From NCBI GenBank assembly GCA_030043675.1, contig JASHXG010000030.1:1-7018 (forward strand): a stretch of 7,018 bases of DNA, given 5' to 3'. Origin of the DNA: Vulcanimicrobiota bacterium. Lineage in GTDB: Bacteria > Vulcanimicrobiota > Vulcanimicrobiia > Vulcanimicrobiales > Vulcanimicrobiaceae. A program made the position numbers and the translations under genes. Shown here piece by piece: positions 1-5,791 of this stretch. How positions within the stretch are numbered: the stretch's first letter is position 1; every line of letters begins with the position of its first letter. Below the pieces are notes generated by a model that did not search any database, was not told the DNA's origin, and was given only the letters and a program-made list of their open reading frames with translations.

Positions 1-1544
1 CGATAGATGTCGTCCGGGATCTCGCCGGCCCTGCGCATCGCTTGAATCGTCCGCCGCTCGGCGGCGAGGGCCTCCTTTTGCAGATGCCGGTCGATGCGGG
101 TCTCCTTGGCTTCGCTCTCGCCGTCTTCTGAGGCCTTACCGCGAAGGAGGTCGATGCGTTGCTGGTACTCATCGAGGATGCGTCCCGCGACCTCCCATTC
201 CGCCGGCGTCTTCTTGGCATTTTCGACTTCGCGCAGTCGCGCAGCGCCCGCTTCGAGGGCGCGAATACGCAGCCGCGCTTCATGCTGCCGGTTCTTGCTC
301 GTCTCCGCGACGCCCAGCCATTGGATCAGCGGACCGAGCGTCACGCCCTGGAACAATAGCGTCGCGATGATCACGCAAAACGCGAAGAAGATCGCTTGGC
401 TGCGTTCGGGGAAGGGGTTGCCGCCCAACGTGTACGGCAACGCCAGCGCGGCGGCGAGCGAGATGATGCCGCGCTGGCCGGCCCACGCGATCACCGCGAT
501 CGTTTGCCACGATGGGTACGGATCTCGCTCGCGCAGGCGGCGGCTCAGCAGTCGCGGCAGATACGCCGCCGGAAAGACCCAGGCTATGCGCACGACGATG
601 ACGGTGATGCAGATCAGCAGGCCATAGAGAACGTACTCCCTGACGTTCGGCTCGAGTGCCGCCAGGATCGCCGGAAGCTGCAGCCCGATCAGCAAAAAGG
701 CGAAGCCGTTGAGGACGAAGGTCAGCAAACGCCACACCGACGAGCCGAGGACGCGGGTCTCCGAATCGATGAAGGTCGCCGAGCGACGGCTCAGCAGAAT
801 GCCGGCCGAAACCGCGGCCAGCACGCCGGAGACGTGCAGCTCTTCGGCCGGCACGTACGCCGCGAACGGCGCCAATAGGAAGATCACGCTCGCAATCGTC
901 GGGTCGTTCAGACCGTGCCGTCCGATGTACCGCATCACGCCTTCGAGCAGGAACGCGGCAGCCGCGCCGACGGCCAAGCCGCCCGCCACTACGATGACGA
1001 ACGCGATGCTGGCGCGCGCCCAAGAGAAGGCGCCCGAGATCGCCGCCACCAGCGCAAAGCGGTACAGCACCAGCGCGGTCGCATCGTTCAGCAAGTCCTC
1101 GCCGGTGATGACGGCGACAATTCGCCGCGGAACGGGAACGTGCTCGAAGATCGCTTCGGCGGCGACGGCGTCGGGCGGTGAGACGATTGCGCCGAGCGTG
1201 AAGGCCAGGGCCCAGCCGAAGCCCGGCACGACCGCGTGCACCAGCACGCCCACCACGAACATCGTGAAGATCACGAGACCAATCGCCAGCAGCGAAATCG
1301 GCCGCGCGTTGCGGCGCATCTCGATCCAGTCCGTGGTCCAAGCCGCGCTGAAGAGCAACGGCGGCACGACGAGCAGCAGAATCAGATTGGGATCGATGTG
1401 CGGATGTGGCAGATGGCGCATGAATCCCAGCGCCGCTCCGCCGATGACGAAGGCGATCGGATACGGGACCCTCAGGCGTCGCGCCAGCACGGTCAGAATC
1501 ACGACCGCGCAGAGAAAGGTGATCAGAACGAGGGCTTGGCTCAT
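1..1544 (-). CDS. CPA1-family Na+/H+ antiporter, C-terminus cut by the window edge
   Basis: This is a cation/proton exchanger of the inner membrane that should export Na+ (or K+) in exchange for H+, for pH and salt homeostasis. I translated 514 complete codons from the ATG at 1544. About twelve hydrophobic segments span residues 3-405. Family marks visible are VSPPDAVAAE (121-130), GEDLLNDATALVLY (148-161) with the Asn153-Asp154 pair typical of electroneutral CPA1/NhaP exchangers, and GQRGIISLAAALALP (356-370). A charged cytoplasmic tail follows from about 411, rich in Arg and Glu and probably helical. Related proteins are roughly 520-550 residues long, so only a short C-terminal piece should be missing. 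The ATG at 1544 is the only usual start codon between the upstream in-frame stop (about 1637) and the first membrane helix, although no clear Shine-Dalgarno precedes it. It diverges from the K+ channel gene across repeat-rich DNA. The family call is firm; the ion is inferred. Confidence 0.93.
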   Translation of the reverse strand, partial: MSQALVLITFLCAVVILTVLARRLRVPYPIAFVIGGAALGFMRHLPHPHIDPNLILLLVVPPLLFSAAWTTDWIEMRRNARPISLLAIGLVIFTMFVVGVLVHAVVPGFGWALAFTLGAIVSPPDAVAAEAIFEHVPVPRRIVAVITGEDLLNDATALVLYRFALVAAISGAFSWARASIAFVIVVAGGLAVGAAAAFLLEGVMRYIGRHGLNDPTIASVIFLLAPFAAYVPAEELHVSGVLAAVSAGILLSRRSATFIDSETRVLGSSVWRLLTFVLNGFAFLLIGLQLPAILAALEPNVREYVLYGLLICITVIVVRIAWVFPAAYLPRLLSRRLRERDPYPSWQTIAVIAWAGQRGIISLAAALALPYTLGGNPFPERSQAIFFAFCVIIATLLFQGVTLGPLIQWLGVAETSKNRQHEARLRIRALEAGAARLREVENAKKTPAEWEVAGRILDEYQQRIDLLRGKASEDGESEAKETRIDRHLQKEALAAERRTIQAMRRAGEIPDDIY

Positions 1545-1601
1545 CGATGGCGGCTCGATTCGACCCCGAGCGGCCTGCTGCCCCGTCCTGCCGAAGCACC
1601 G

Positions 1602-1633
1602 GGGAACCTCTGAGGAAGTCCATGTACCGATCG
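1602..1633 (+). repeat. Left inverted repeat arm
   Basis: This is the left terminal arm, matching the reverse complement of 1872-1903 at 29 of 32 positions. It lies 58 bp upstream of the antiporter start. Read on the minus strand it contains AGAGG, the same Shine-Dalgarno-like string that the right arm presents to the K+ channel gene, but here it is too far from the antiporter ATG to act as its ribosome binding site. Confidence 0.75.
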
Positions 1634-1638
1634 TTTAT

Positions 1639-1733
1639 GCCGCAAAGCCGTCAGATGCAAGGAACGAGTGAGGGAGCATATCCACAGCGATCTGTGACCG
1701 AGCTCGTGACGATGCAGATGGCGGCTTTGCGGC
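1639..1733. other. Long imperfect hairpin, candidate structured RNA or folded repeat unit
   Basis: The arms gccgcaaagccg (1639-1650) and cggctttgcggc (1722-1733) are perfectly complementary over 12 bp. The pairing continues inward with U1651-G1721, C1652-G1720 and A1653-U1719, then a symmetric 2x2 internal loop with GA facing GA (1654-1655 / 1717-1718), then four pairs 1656-1659 / 1713-1716. Further in are a 5-bp stem acgag/ctcgt (1664-1668 / 1703-1707) and an apical 5-bp stem cacag/ctgtg (1683-1687 / 1692-1696) closed by a 4-nt loop. This much nested pairing is unlikely by chance. No matching RNA family comes to mind. Strand is undecided because G-U pairs occur on only one reading and the helix works in either orientation. 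Confidence 0.55.
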
Positions 1734-1745
1734 TAAACCCTTCGG

Positions 1746-1764
1746 GCGGCGGCAGTTTCGCCGC
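1746..1764. repeat. Perfect GC hairpin, partly repeated in inverse at 1853-1865
   Basis: gcggcg (1746-1751) pairs with cgccgc (1759-1764) around a 7-nt loop. The 13 bases 1752-1764 (gcagtttcgccgc) also occur as an exact reverse complement at 1853-1865, so this segment can form either a local hairpin or a longer-range pairing. There is no following T-run on either strand, so it is not a standard terminator. Confidence 0.5.
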
Positions 1765-1787
1765 AGCTCATTGTTGCGCCCTCGGTC

Positions 1788-1809
1788 ACCCTTCGACTGC
1801 GCTCAGGGT
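1788..1809. repeat. Palindromic intergenic repeat of the cccttcgac...gctcaggg type
   Basis: The 22-bp unit has ACCCT and AGGGT ends around a tcgactgcgctc centre. I recognise this as a short dispersed intergenic repeat seen in many environmental bacterial genomes, where it yields spurious translations such as FDxAQGKL. Here it is flanked by two direct copies of ccctcggtc (1779-1787 and 1832-1840). The recognition is from memory and its function is unknown. Confidence 0.5.
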
Positions 1810-1871
1810 AAACTACGGGGTCTGCTATGCTCCCTCGGTCGCGCCTCGATCCGCGGCGAAACTGCTTGCCG

Positions 1872-1903
1872 CGATCGGTGCAGCGACTTCCTCAGAGGTT
1901 CCC
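1872..1903 (-). repeat. Right inverted repeat arm
   Basis: This is the right terminal arm, the inverted partner of 1602-1633. It stops two bases before the K+ channel start codon. The channel's whole translation initiation region upstream of the ATG is therefore repeat sequence. Confidence 0.75.
1894..1898 (+). promoter_or_regulatory. Ribosome binding site of the K+ channel gene, inside the repeat arm
   Basis: AGAGG lies 7 nt before the ATG at 1906, which is good Shine-Dalgarno spacing. It decides the start: the open frame extends upstream to a TTG at 1771, but that extension only translates repeat DNA. The site belongs to the right inverted arm and could be masked if the two arms pair in a transcript that begins left of 1602. 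Confidence 0.55.
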
Positions 1904-1905
1904 TG

Positions 1906-2991
1906 ATGTTTGGAAATCTCGTAAGTATCGTGGCGGGCATCGCGTTCATTCTGCTTACGATGAACGACGTCTTCCAGTCGGTGATCGTGCCGCGCGCCAC
2001 CGGGCGGCGGTACCGCTTGAGCGTTTACGTCTGGCGAGCGATATGGCGCCTCTGGCCCGGCATGGCGTGGCGGCTGGATCCCGAGAACGGCGGGCGGCGC
2101 GAGGAGTTTCTAGCCGCGTTTGCGCCATTCACGCTCACGCTGCTGATCTTTCTGTGGGCCTCGCTCCTGATCGTCGGGTTCGGTCTCGTGCTTTGGGGGT
2201 TGCGCGGCGGGATCACGCCCGCGCGACCGACGTTCGGCGCCGTCCTCTACTACGCCGGGACCTCGCTGGTGACCATCGGCTACGGAGACATCGTCAGCCA
2301 CGGCTGGGCCGCGAGACTCGCAAGCGTGCTCGCCGGCCTGGCGGGGCTCTCGCTACTCTCGATCACGACCGCCTATCTCTTCGCGATCTTCGGATCGTTT
2401 CAGACCCGCGAGACGTTCGTCGTCGTGATCGGCGCCCGCGCGGGCGCACCTCCGAGCGGCGTCAACCTGCTGACGATTGCCGGGTACTCGCGAACGCGCG
2501 ACGACCTGCCGCCGCTCATGATCGGCGCACAGCGCTGGGCGGCCGCGCTGATGGAGAGCCATCTCGCCTATCCGGTCCTCGCGTTCTTCCGCTCCAGCCA
2601 CGACGAGCAGTCGTGGATCGGAACGCTGGGAACGCTGCTCGACGCGGCAACGCTCATGATGACGACGATCGACGATCCGCGCGACGGTCAAGCGCGCCTT
2701 TTCTATAACGTAGGCCGCCATGCCACCTACGACCTGTCGAACTATCTGATGATCAGCGCGACGGCCGGCGAGCAAACGGTCGGCATCGAGCGCTCGGAGT
2801 TCGACGACGCGTGCAACCAGCTCGTTGAGGCGGGGTATAAGTTGCGCGACCGAGACGAAGCTTGGAAGCGCTTCTCCGATCTGCGCTCGAACTATGCTGC
2901 GCGCCTTAACGCGCTGGCCCGCTTCTTTGAGATCCCGCCCTTGCAGTGGATCGGCGACCGCTCGGCCATCGGCGCGTCAGCGCACGACTAG
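1906..2991 (+). CDS. Two-TM-type potassium channel family protein with a large cytoplasmic C-terminal region
   Basis: This is a probable inner-membrane K+ channel of 361 residues. An N-terminal hydrophobic segment (about 3-24) ends in DVFQSVIVPR (21-30), a motif common near the N-terminus of bacterial potassium channel family proteins. A second helix lies at about 72-98. The pore region YYAGTSLVTIGYGD follows, with the canonical filter T123-I-G-Y-G-D128. A last helix lies at about 136-163. The remaining roughly 195 residues are soluble and carry no Rossmann GxGxxG, so there is no recognisable RCK/TrkA-N gating domain; I do not recognise this region. The ATG at 1906 was chosen for its AGAGG site and because the first helix begins there. 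It diverges from the antiporter and converges with the protease gene 18 bp downstream. The pore call is strong; gating and physiological role are unknown. Confidence 0.88.
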   Translation: MFGNLVSIVAGIAFILLTMNDVFQSVIVPRATGRRYRLSVYVWRAIWRLWPGMAWRLDPENGGRREEFLAAFAPFTLTLLIFLWASLLIVGFGLVLWGLRGGITPARPTFGAVLYYAGTSLVTIGYGDIVSHGWAARLASVLAGLAGLSLLSITTAYLFAIFGSFQTRETFVVVIGARAGAPPSGVNLLTIAGYSRTRDDLPPLMIGAQRWAAALMESHLAYPVLAFFRSSHDEQSWIGTLGTLLDAATLMMTTIDDPRDGQARLFYNVGRHATYDLSNYLMISATAGEQTVGIERSEFDDACNQLVEAGYKLRDRDEAWKRFSDLRSNYAARLNALARFFEIPPLQWIGDRSAIGASAHD

Positions 2992-3001
2992 CGTCGCGCT
3001 G
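2978..3001. terminator. Possible bidirectional hairpin between convergent genes
   Basis: cagcgc (2978-2983) pairs with gcgctg (2996-3001). Inside, gac (2986-2988) pairs with gtc (2993-2995) around a 4-nt loop, leaving a 2-nt bulge. The hairpin spans the channel's stop codon in the 18-bp convergent gap, the expected place for a shared terminator. There is only a weak T-rich stretch after it (ggtttcgt), so this is tentative. Confidence 0.3.
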
Positions 3002-3009
3002 GTTTCGTA

Positions 3010-3708
3010 CTAAAATCCGTGACCTGCGTCGACGCGGTGCAGGAATCTCTTCGCATCGTCGATCGGGAGCGCGAAGCCGATGCTGCGCTCGTCATCGAAA
3101 CGCGACTCCGCAACGCCGACGACTTCTCCGGTATCGGCGATAAAGACTGGACCGCCGCTCTCGCCCGGAACGATCGAAAGCATCACTTCGAGCGCGTCCT
3201 TGCGGACCGACGAGAGACGTCCGGCATTGAGTGAGGTCGCCAAGCCCAGCCCTTCGTCGTCGAATTCGTCGGGAATCGGATAGCCGAGCAGACCGACTTG
3301 GCGGCCAAGCTCGTCGTCGAGGTGCGAGGATGAGCCGAGAAAGATCACCGGCAGATGTGGCCGCATCGTACGAAGCAACGCGAGGTCGAGATCGGTGTTG
3401 ACCGCAACGACCCGCGCGGGCGCTCGCCATCGGTTTCCGATGGTGATCCGGAGATCCCATGCGCCGTCGATCGCGTGCTGGACGGTCAGAATGTCGCTGC
3501 CCCAACCGCCGGACGCGACGACGAAGCCGGTCGCGTACGCGTCGTCATAACGATCTTTCTTGTTGTCGGGCGGCACTTTCATCGAGAGCAGCACGACGGC
3601 CGGTCGCAATCGGCGCACCGAAGCGACGAAGGCATCATCTTCGTGCTGGCCGCAGGCCGTCAACCCGATGATGATGAGGACGGCGAGGCTCGTTATGCGG
3701 GGAATCAT
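3010..3708 (-). CDS. Lipoprotein trypsin-like (HtrA-type fold) serine protease without PDZ domain
   Basis: This is a 232-residue envelope protease. The N-terminus is a lipoprotein signal: MIPR, a hydrophobic run 8-16, then lipobox L16-T-A-C19, with lipidation expected on Cys19. The catalytic triad of the S1 chymotrypsin/HtrA fold is visible in order: His78 in LTVQHA, Asp108 in TDLDLALLR and Ser184 in PGESGGPVF. The protein ends about 48 residues after the active serine, so there is no room for the PDZ domain of DegP/HtrA. A membrane-tethered, bare protease domain is implied; substrates are unknown. The open frame extends upstream to 3915, but only the ATG at 3708 gives the signal peptide. That ATG overlaps the hflX stop in ATGA (3705-3708), pointing to translational coupling. 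It is the last gene of the operon. Confidence 0.88.
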   Translation of the reverse strand: MIPRITSLAVLIIIGLTACGQHEDDAFVASVRRLRPAVVLLSMKVPPDNKKDRYDDAYATGFVVASGGWGSDILTVQHAIDGAWDLRITIGNRWRAPARVVAVNTDLDLALLRTMRPHLPVIFLGSSSHLDDELGRQVGLLGYPIPDEFDDEGLGLATSLNAGRLSSVRKDALEVMLSIVPGESGGPVFIADTGEVVGVAESRFDDERSIGFALPIDDAKRFLHRVDAGHGF

Positions 3709-4766
3709 GTGATGGCTTGCGCCTGTAGGCTCGCTCTTAGTGCGGCACGTAGCTGCTCGAGGCCTGCTCCTCTCGTGGCGCTCACGTAGAGCGCGTCGGC
3801 TTCGCGCGTCTGCGCTGCAACCAAGTCGGATTTGTTGAAGACGAGCAACGCAGGCGTGCGGTCGAGCTCGAGGTCGCGCAGGATGGACTCGACCGCCACG
3901 CGTTGGCGCGGCCAATCAGGATTGGCGGCATCGACGACGTGAACGAGCAGATCGGCCGCGCGCAGCTCCTCCAGGGTCGCTCGAAAGGCGGCGATCAGAT
4001 CCTTCGGCAGTTCGGTGATGAAACCGACCGTATCGGCGAGGCGCACGTGCGTATCGCCGCCGAGGAAGGCGCGTCGTACGATCGGGTCGAGCGTCGCGAA
4101 GGGCTGGTCCGCGACGAATGCATCGCTGCGCGCGAGCGCATTGAGCAACGAGGACTTTCCCGCGTTGGTGTAGCCGACGAGGGCGACGAGCGGCTCGCGC
4201 CGTGGCGCCGCGCGCCGCACCGCACGCTGGCGCCGAACGCTCGCAAGCCTGTGATTGAGCAGGCCGATCCGTTGCCCGATGCGGCGGCGATCCACCTCCA
4301 GCTTGGTCTCACCGGGACCGCGCGTGCCGATGCCGCCGCCCAGACGCGAGAGATCCGCGCCGGCCCCGATCAGATTCGACTGACGATAACGCAGCTGCGC
4401 TAGTTCGACCTGCAGCTTCCCTTCCCGGCTGCGCGCGTGACGCGCGAAGACGTCGAGGATCAGCATCGTGCGATCGACGATCGGCAGTGGAACGATCGCT
4501 TCGAGGTTCTTGCGCTGGCGCGGGCGCAGGTCGTTGAGCACGAGTATCAGATCGGCGCCGATCTCGGCGGCACGCTCGGCAATTTCGCGCGCCTTGCCGC
4601 TGCCGACCAAGGTTGCGGGATCGACGGCCTCACGCCGCTGCACGATGCGCTCGACCACCTGCGCGCCTGCGGCGCCGGCTAGCGTTTCGAACTCTGCCAG
4701 TTCGGGTTCGAGCGGGCGCCGCGGGTCGTGCGTGTCGACGGCAACGACTATGGCCCGCTGACTCAA
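3705..4766 (-). CDS. hflX: Ribosome-associated GTPase HflX, short form
   Basis: HflX is a cytoplasmic GTPase that binds 50S subunits and splits stalled or hibernating ribosomes, typically after heat stress. This 353-residue copy has the HflX N-terminal domain (about 5-185), including GSGKAREIAE (55-64), LNDLRPRQRKNLE and the glycine-rich family loop SRLGGGIGTRGPGETKLEVDR (140-160). The G domain shows the P-loop GYTNAGKS (198-205), DTVG (245-248), NKSD (311-314) and SAT (329-331). It stops soon after the G domain; Escherichia coli HflX is about 426 residues, so the usual C-terminal extension is missing. The start is TTG at 4766, overlapping the upstream stop codon as TTGA; no better start exists before the conserved IVVAVD strand. 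Its 3' end overlaps the protease ATG. The identification is firm. Confidence 0.95.
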   Translation of the reverse strand: MSQRAIVVAVDTHDPRRPLEPELAEFETLAGAAGAQVVERIVQRREAVDPATLVGSGKAREIAERAAEIGADLILVLNDLRPRQRKNLEAIVPLPIVDRTMLILDVFARHARSREGKLQVELAQLRYRQSNLIGAGADLSRLGGGIGTRGPGETKLEVDRRRIGQRIGLLNHRLASVRRQRAVRRAAPRREPLVALVGYTNAGKSSLLNALARSDAFVADQPFATLDPIVRRAFLGGDTHVRLADTVGFITELPKDLIAAFRATLEELRAADLLVHVVDAANPDWPRQRVAVESILRDLELDRTPALLVFNKSDLVAAQTREADALYVSATRGAGLEQLRAALRASLQAQAIT

Positions 4767-5656
4767 CGTGCCGTCGCAAGCGGCGTCAGCCGGTCGATCA
4801 GCCAGCGTAAGCCTTGGTTATAATTCGGCCCCGGCTGCAAAACGAGGCGTGGATCCATCGAGTAAACACGGTGAAGCGCAACCGCACGTAGACTTCGCCA
4901 CGGCTCGCGATCGAGCACGGCGTCGAGGTGAACGGCCGGATCGCTGATCAGCACATCCGGCGCGGCGCGCAGCAGCGCCTCGGCGCTGTACTCGCTGTAG
5001 GCCGCGTGCAGATCGTTGGCGGCGTTCACGCCGCCGGCCAGCTCGATGAGCGTCGAGATGTAGGACGTGGCGCCGGCAGTCCAAATCGGCCCGCTGCCGA
5101 GCACGACGAAGAGACTCGGACGCCGCGCGAAACGATGCGTACGCGCCTGGAGCTGCGCCGTCTCTCGCTGCAATCGCGCGATGGTCGCGGTTGCCTCGGC
5201 TTGGTGCCCGGTGAGCTCGCCGATTGTGCGCAGATTTTCGAAGATCTCAGCGTAAGTGGCGTCGGGAAGAAGCACCACGCGCAAACCGGCTCGGCGCAGC
5301 GGCTCGACCTGCCGCGTTTGCGAAGGAATCCCGATCACCAAGTCGGGATTCAGCGCAACGATCCGTTCGACATCGATGCCGCTCACGTCGCCGACGCGGG
5401 GCAAGCCCCGCGCTTGCGGCAGGTCGGTGAAGGCCGAAACCGCCACTACCTGCGAGCCTGCGCCGATAGCGTAGAGATCTTCGGCCATTGACGGCATCAG
5501 CGCGACGACGCGCGGGCGAGCCGACTGGACCGGCTGCGGCATAACAGCCGCGTTTACCACGCAGACCAGGAAGCAGAGGAATACGCTCAGCGCGGTCCAA
5601 GATTGGCCGCAAGGTTTGCGCGGGAAGCCGGTGTGATGCCGGCACGGTCGCGCCAC
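4763..5656 (-). CDS. btuF: BtuF-like periplasmic cobalamin-binding protein (ABC transporter, class III binding protein)
   Basis: This protein should capture cobalamin in the periplasm and deliver it to an inner-membrane BtuCD-type ABC transporter. Recognisable segments, numbered from the chosen start, are RVVALMPSMAEDLYAIGAG with AFTDLP after it (about 49-79), RVGDVSGIDVERIVALNPDLVIG (about 84-106), and the middle-to-late SYISTLIELAGGVNAAND region. This layout is typical of the Peripla_BP_2 (BtuF/FepB) fold. A signal peptide with RK, a hydrophobic run (about 22-36) and a VNA-A cleavage site lies at 12-38; there is no lipobox. The start is uncertain: GTG at 5656 is the shortest start keeping a full signal peptide, but it has no clear ribosome site. 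ATG 5542 would remove the signal; ATG 5761, with GAGG 6 nt upstream, would add 35 residues read antisense to the riboswitch. Cobalamin as ligand is inferred from the adjacent riboswitch; heme or siderophore remain possible. Confidence 0.85.
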   Translation of the reverse strand: MARPCRHHTGFPRKPCGQSWTALSVFLCFLVCVVNAAVMPQPVQSARPRVVALMPSMAEDLYAIGAGSQVVAVSAFTDLPQARGLPRVGDVSGIDVERIVALNPDLVIGIPSQTRQVEPLRRAGLRVVLLPDATYAEIFENLRTIGELTGHQAEATATIARLQRETAQLQARTHRFARRPSLFVVLGSGPIWTAGATSYISTLIELAGGVNAANDLHAAYSEYSAEALLRAAPDVLISDPAVHLDAVLDREPWRSLRAVALHRVYSMDPRLVLQPGPNYNQGLRWLIDRLTPLATAR

Positions 5657-5750
5657 TGTATGCGGGGAGCCGCCCGACGCCACTGTCCGATGCGGATGGG
5701 AAGGCGCGGGCACCGGCGATGAGCCGCGAGTCAGGATACCGTCGCAAACC
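5613..5750 (+). promoter_or_regulatory. Cobalamin (AdoCbl-type) riboswitch aptamer
   Basis: This is a vitamin B12-sensing leader RNA for the downstream receptor gene. Stem P1 pairs ggtttgcg (5613-5620) with cgcaaacc (5743-5750), an exact 8-bp match. Core elements appear in order: gggaagccggtg (5622-5633) with the P3-type hairpin gccgg/ccggc (5627-5631 / 5639-5643), then gccggcacggtcgcgccactg (5638-5658), gggaagg (5698-5704), and the B12 box gatgagccgcgagtcagg continuing to atacc (5718-5740). The octamer gccactgt occurs twice (5652 and 5679). The gggaagg junction and the long P6-side insert suggest the class I adenosylcobalamin type. The expected effect is repression of receptor synthesis when B12 is plentiful. 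Confidence 0.94.
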
Positions 5751-5791
5751 GTCGTTAGCATGATCCGCCTCGCGCCAAGGAAAGGATTACG
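5751..5791 (+). promoter_or_regulatory. Riboswitch expression platform and ribosome binding site of the receptor gene
   Basis: aaggaaagg (5777-5785) is a strong Shine-Dalgarno, 6 nt before the ATG at 5792. Just upstream, cgcgcc (5771-5776) can pair with ggcgcg at 5703-5708 inside the aptamer, next to the ribosome site. There is no terminator hairpin with a T-run, so translational control (hiding the ribosome site when B12 is bound) is more likely than transcription termination. The exact switch pairing is my inference. Confidence 0.6.

Larger units (their letters stand above)
1602..1903. repeat. 302-bp MITE-like element with 32-bp inverted ends
   Basis: Positions 1602-1633 and 1872-1903 are inverted copies: 19 identical bases (gggaacctctgaggaagtc and its complement), a 5-base stretch with 3 mismatches, then 8 identical bases (accgatcg), so 29 of 32 match. 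The enclosed DNA contains no credible gene but several internal complementary segments. Size, terminal inverted repeats and lack of coding capacity resemble a non-autonomous miniature transposable element. I see no convincing target-site duplication at the outer edges, so it could instead be a cluster of intergenic repeat units. It fills nearly all of the divergent promoter region between the antiporter and the K+ channel gene, so promoters of both genes must lie in or immediately beside it. Confidence 0.6.

Noticed and set aside
280..1623. A 447-codon minus-strand open frame with an ATG start
   Set aside because: It is Arg-rich low-complexity translation in a shifted frame of the antiporter gene. 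The neighbouring frame gives the conserved membrane protein with intact CPA1 motifs.
709..1671. A 320-codon plus-strand open frame opposite the antiporter
   Set aside because: It is a composition-driven shadow: rich in Arg, Ser and Thr, without recognisable domains, and crossing from the antiporter into repeat DNA.
1826..1831. TATGCT resembling an extended -10 promoter element
   Set aside because: No -35-like hexamer lies at suitable spacing, and the string belongs to an inverted repeat (1670-1680 / 1826-1836), so it cannot be called as a promoter.
1771..1905. N-terminal extension of the K+ channel from TTG 1771
   Set aside because: It translates the palindromic repeat and the inverted arm, has no ribosome site, and would put 45 non-membrane residues before the first helix.
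3709..3915. Upstream extension of the protease to 3915
   Set aside because: It lies inside the hflX coding region in another frame, and would bury the lipoprotein signal in the middle of the protein.
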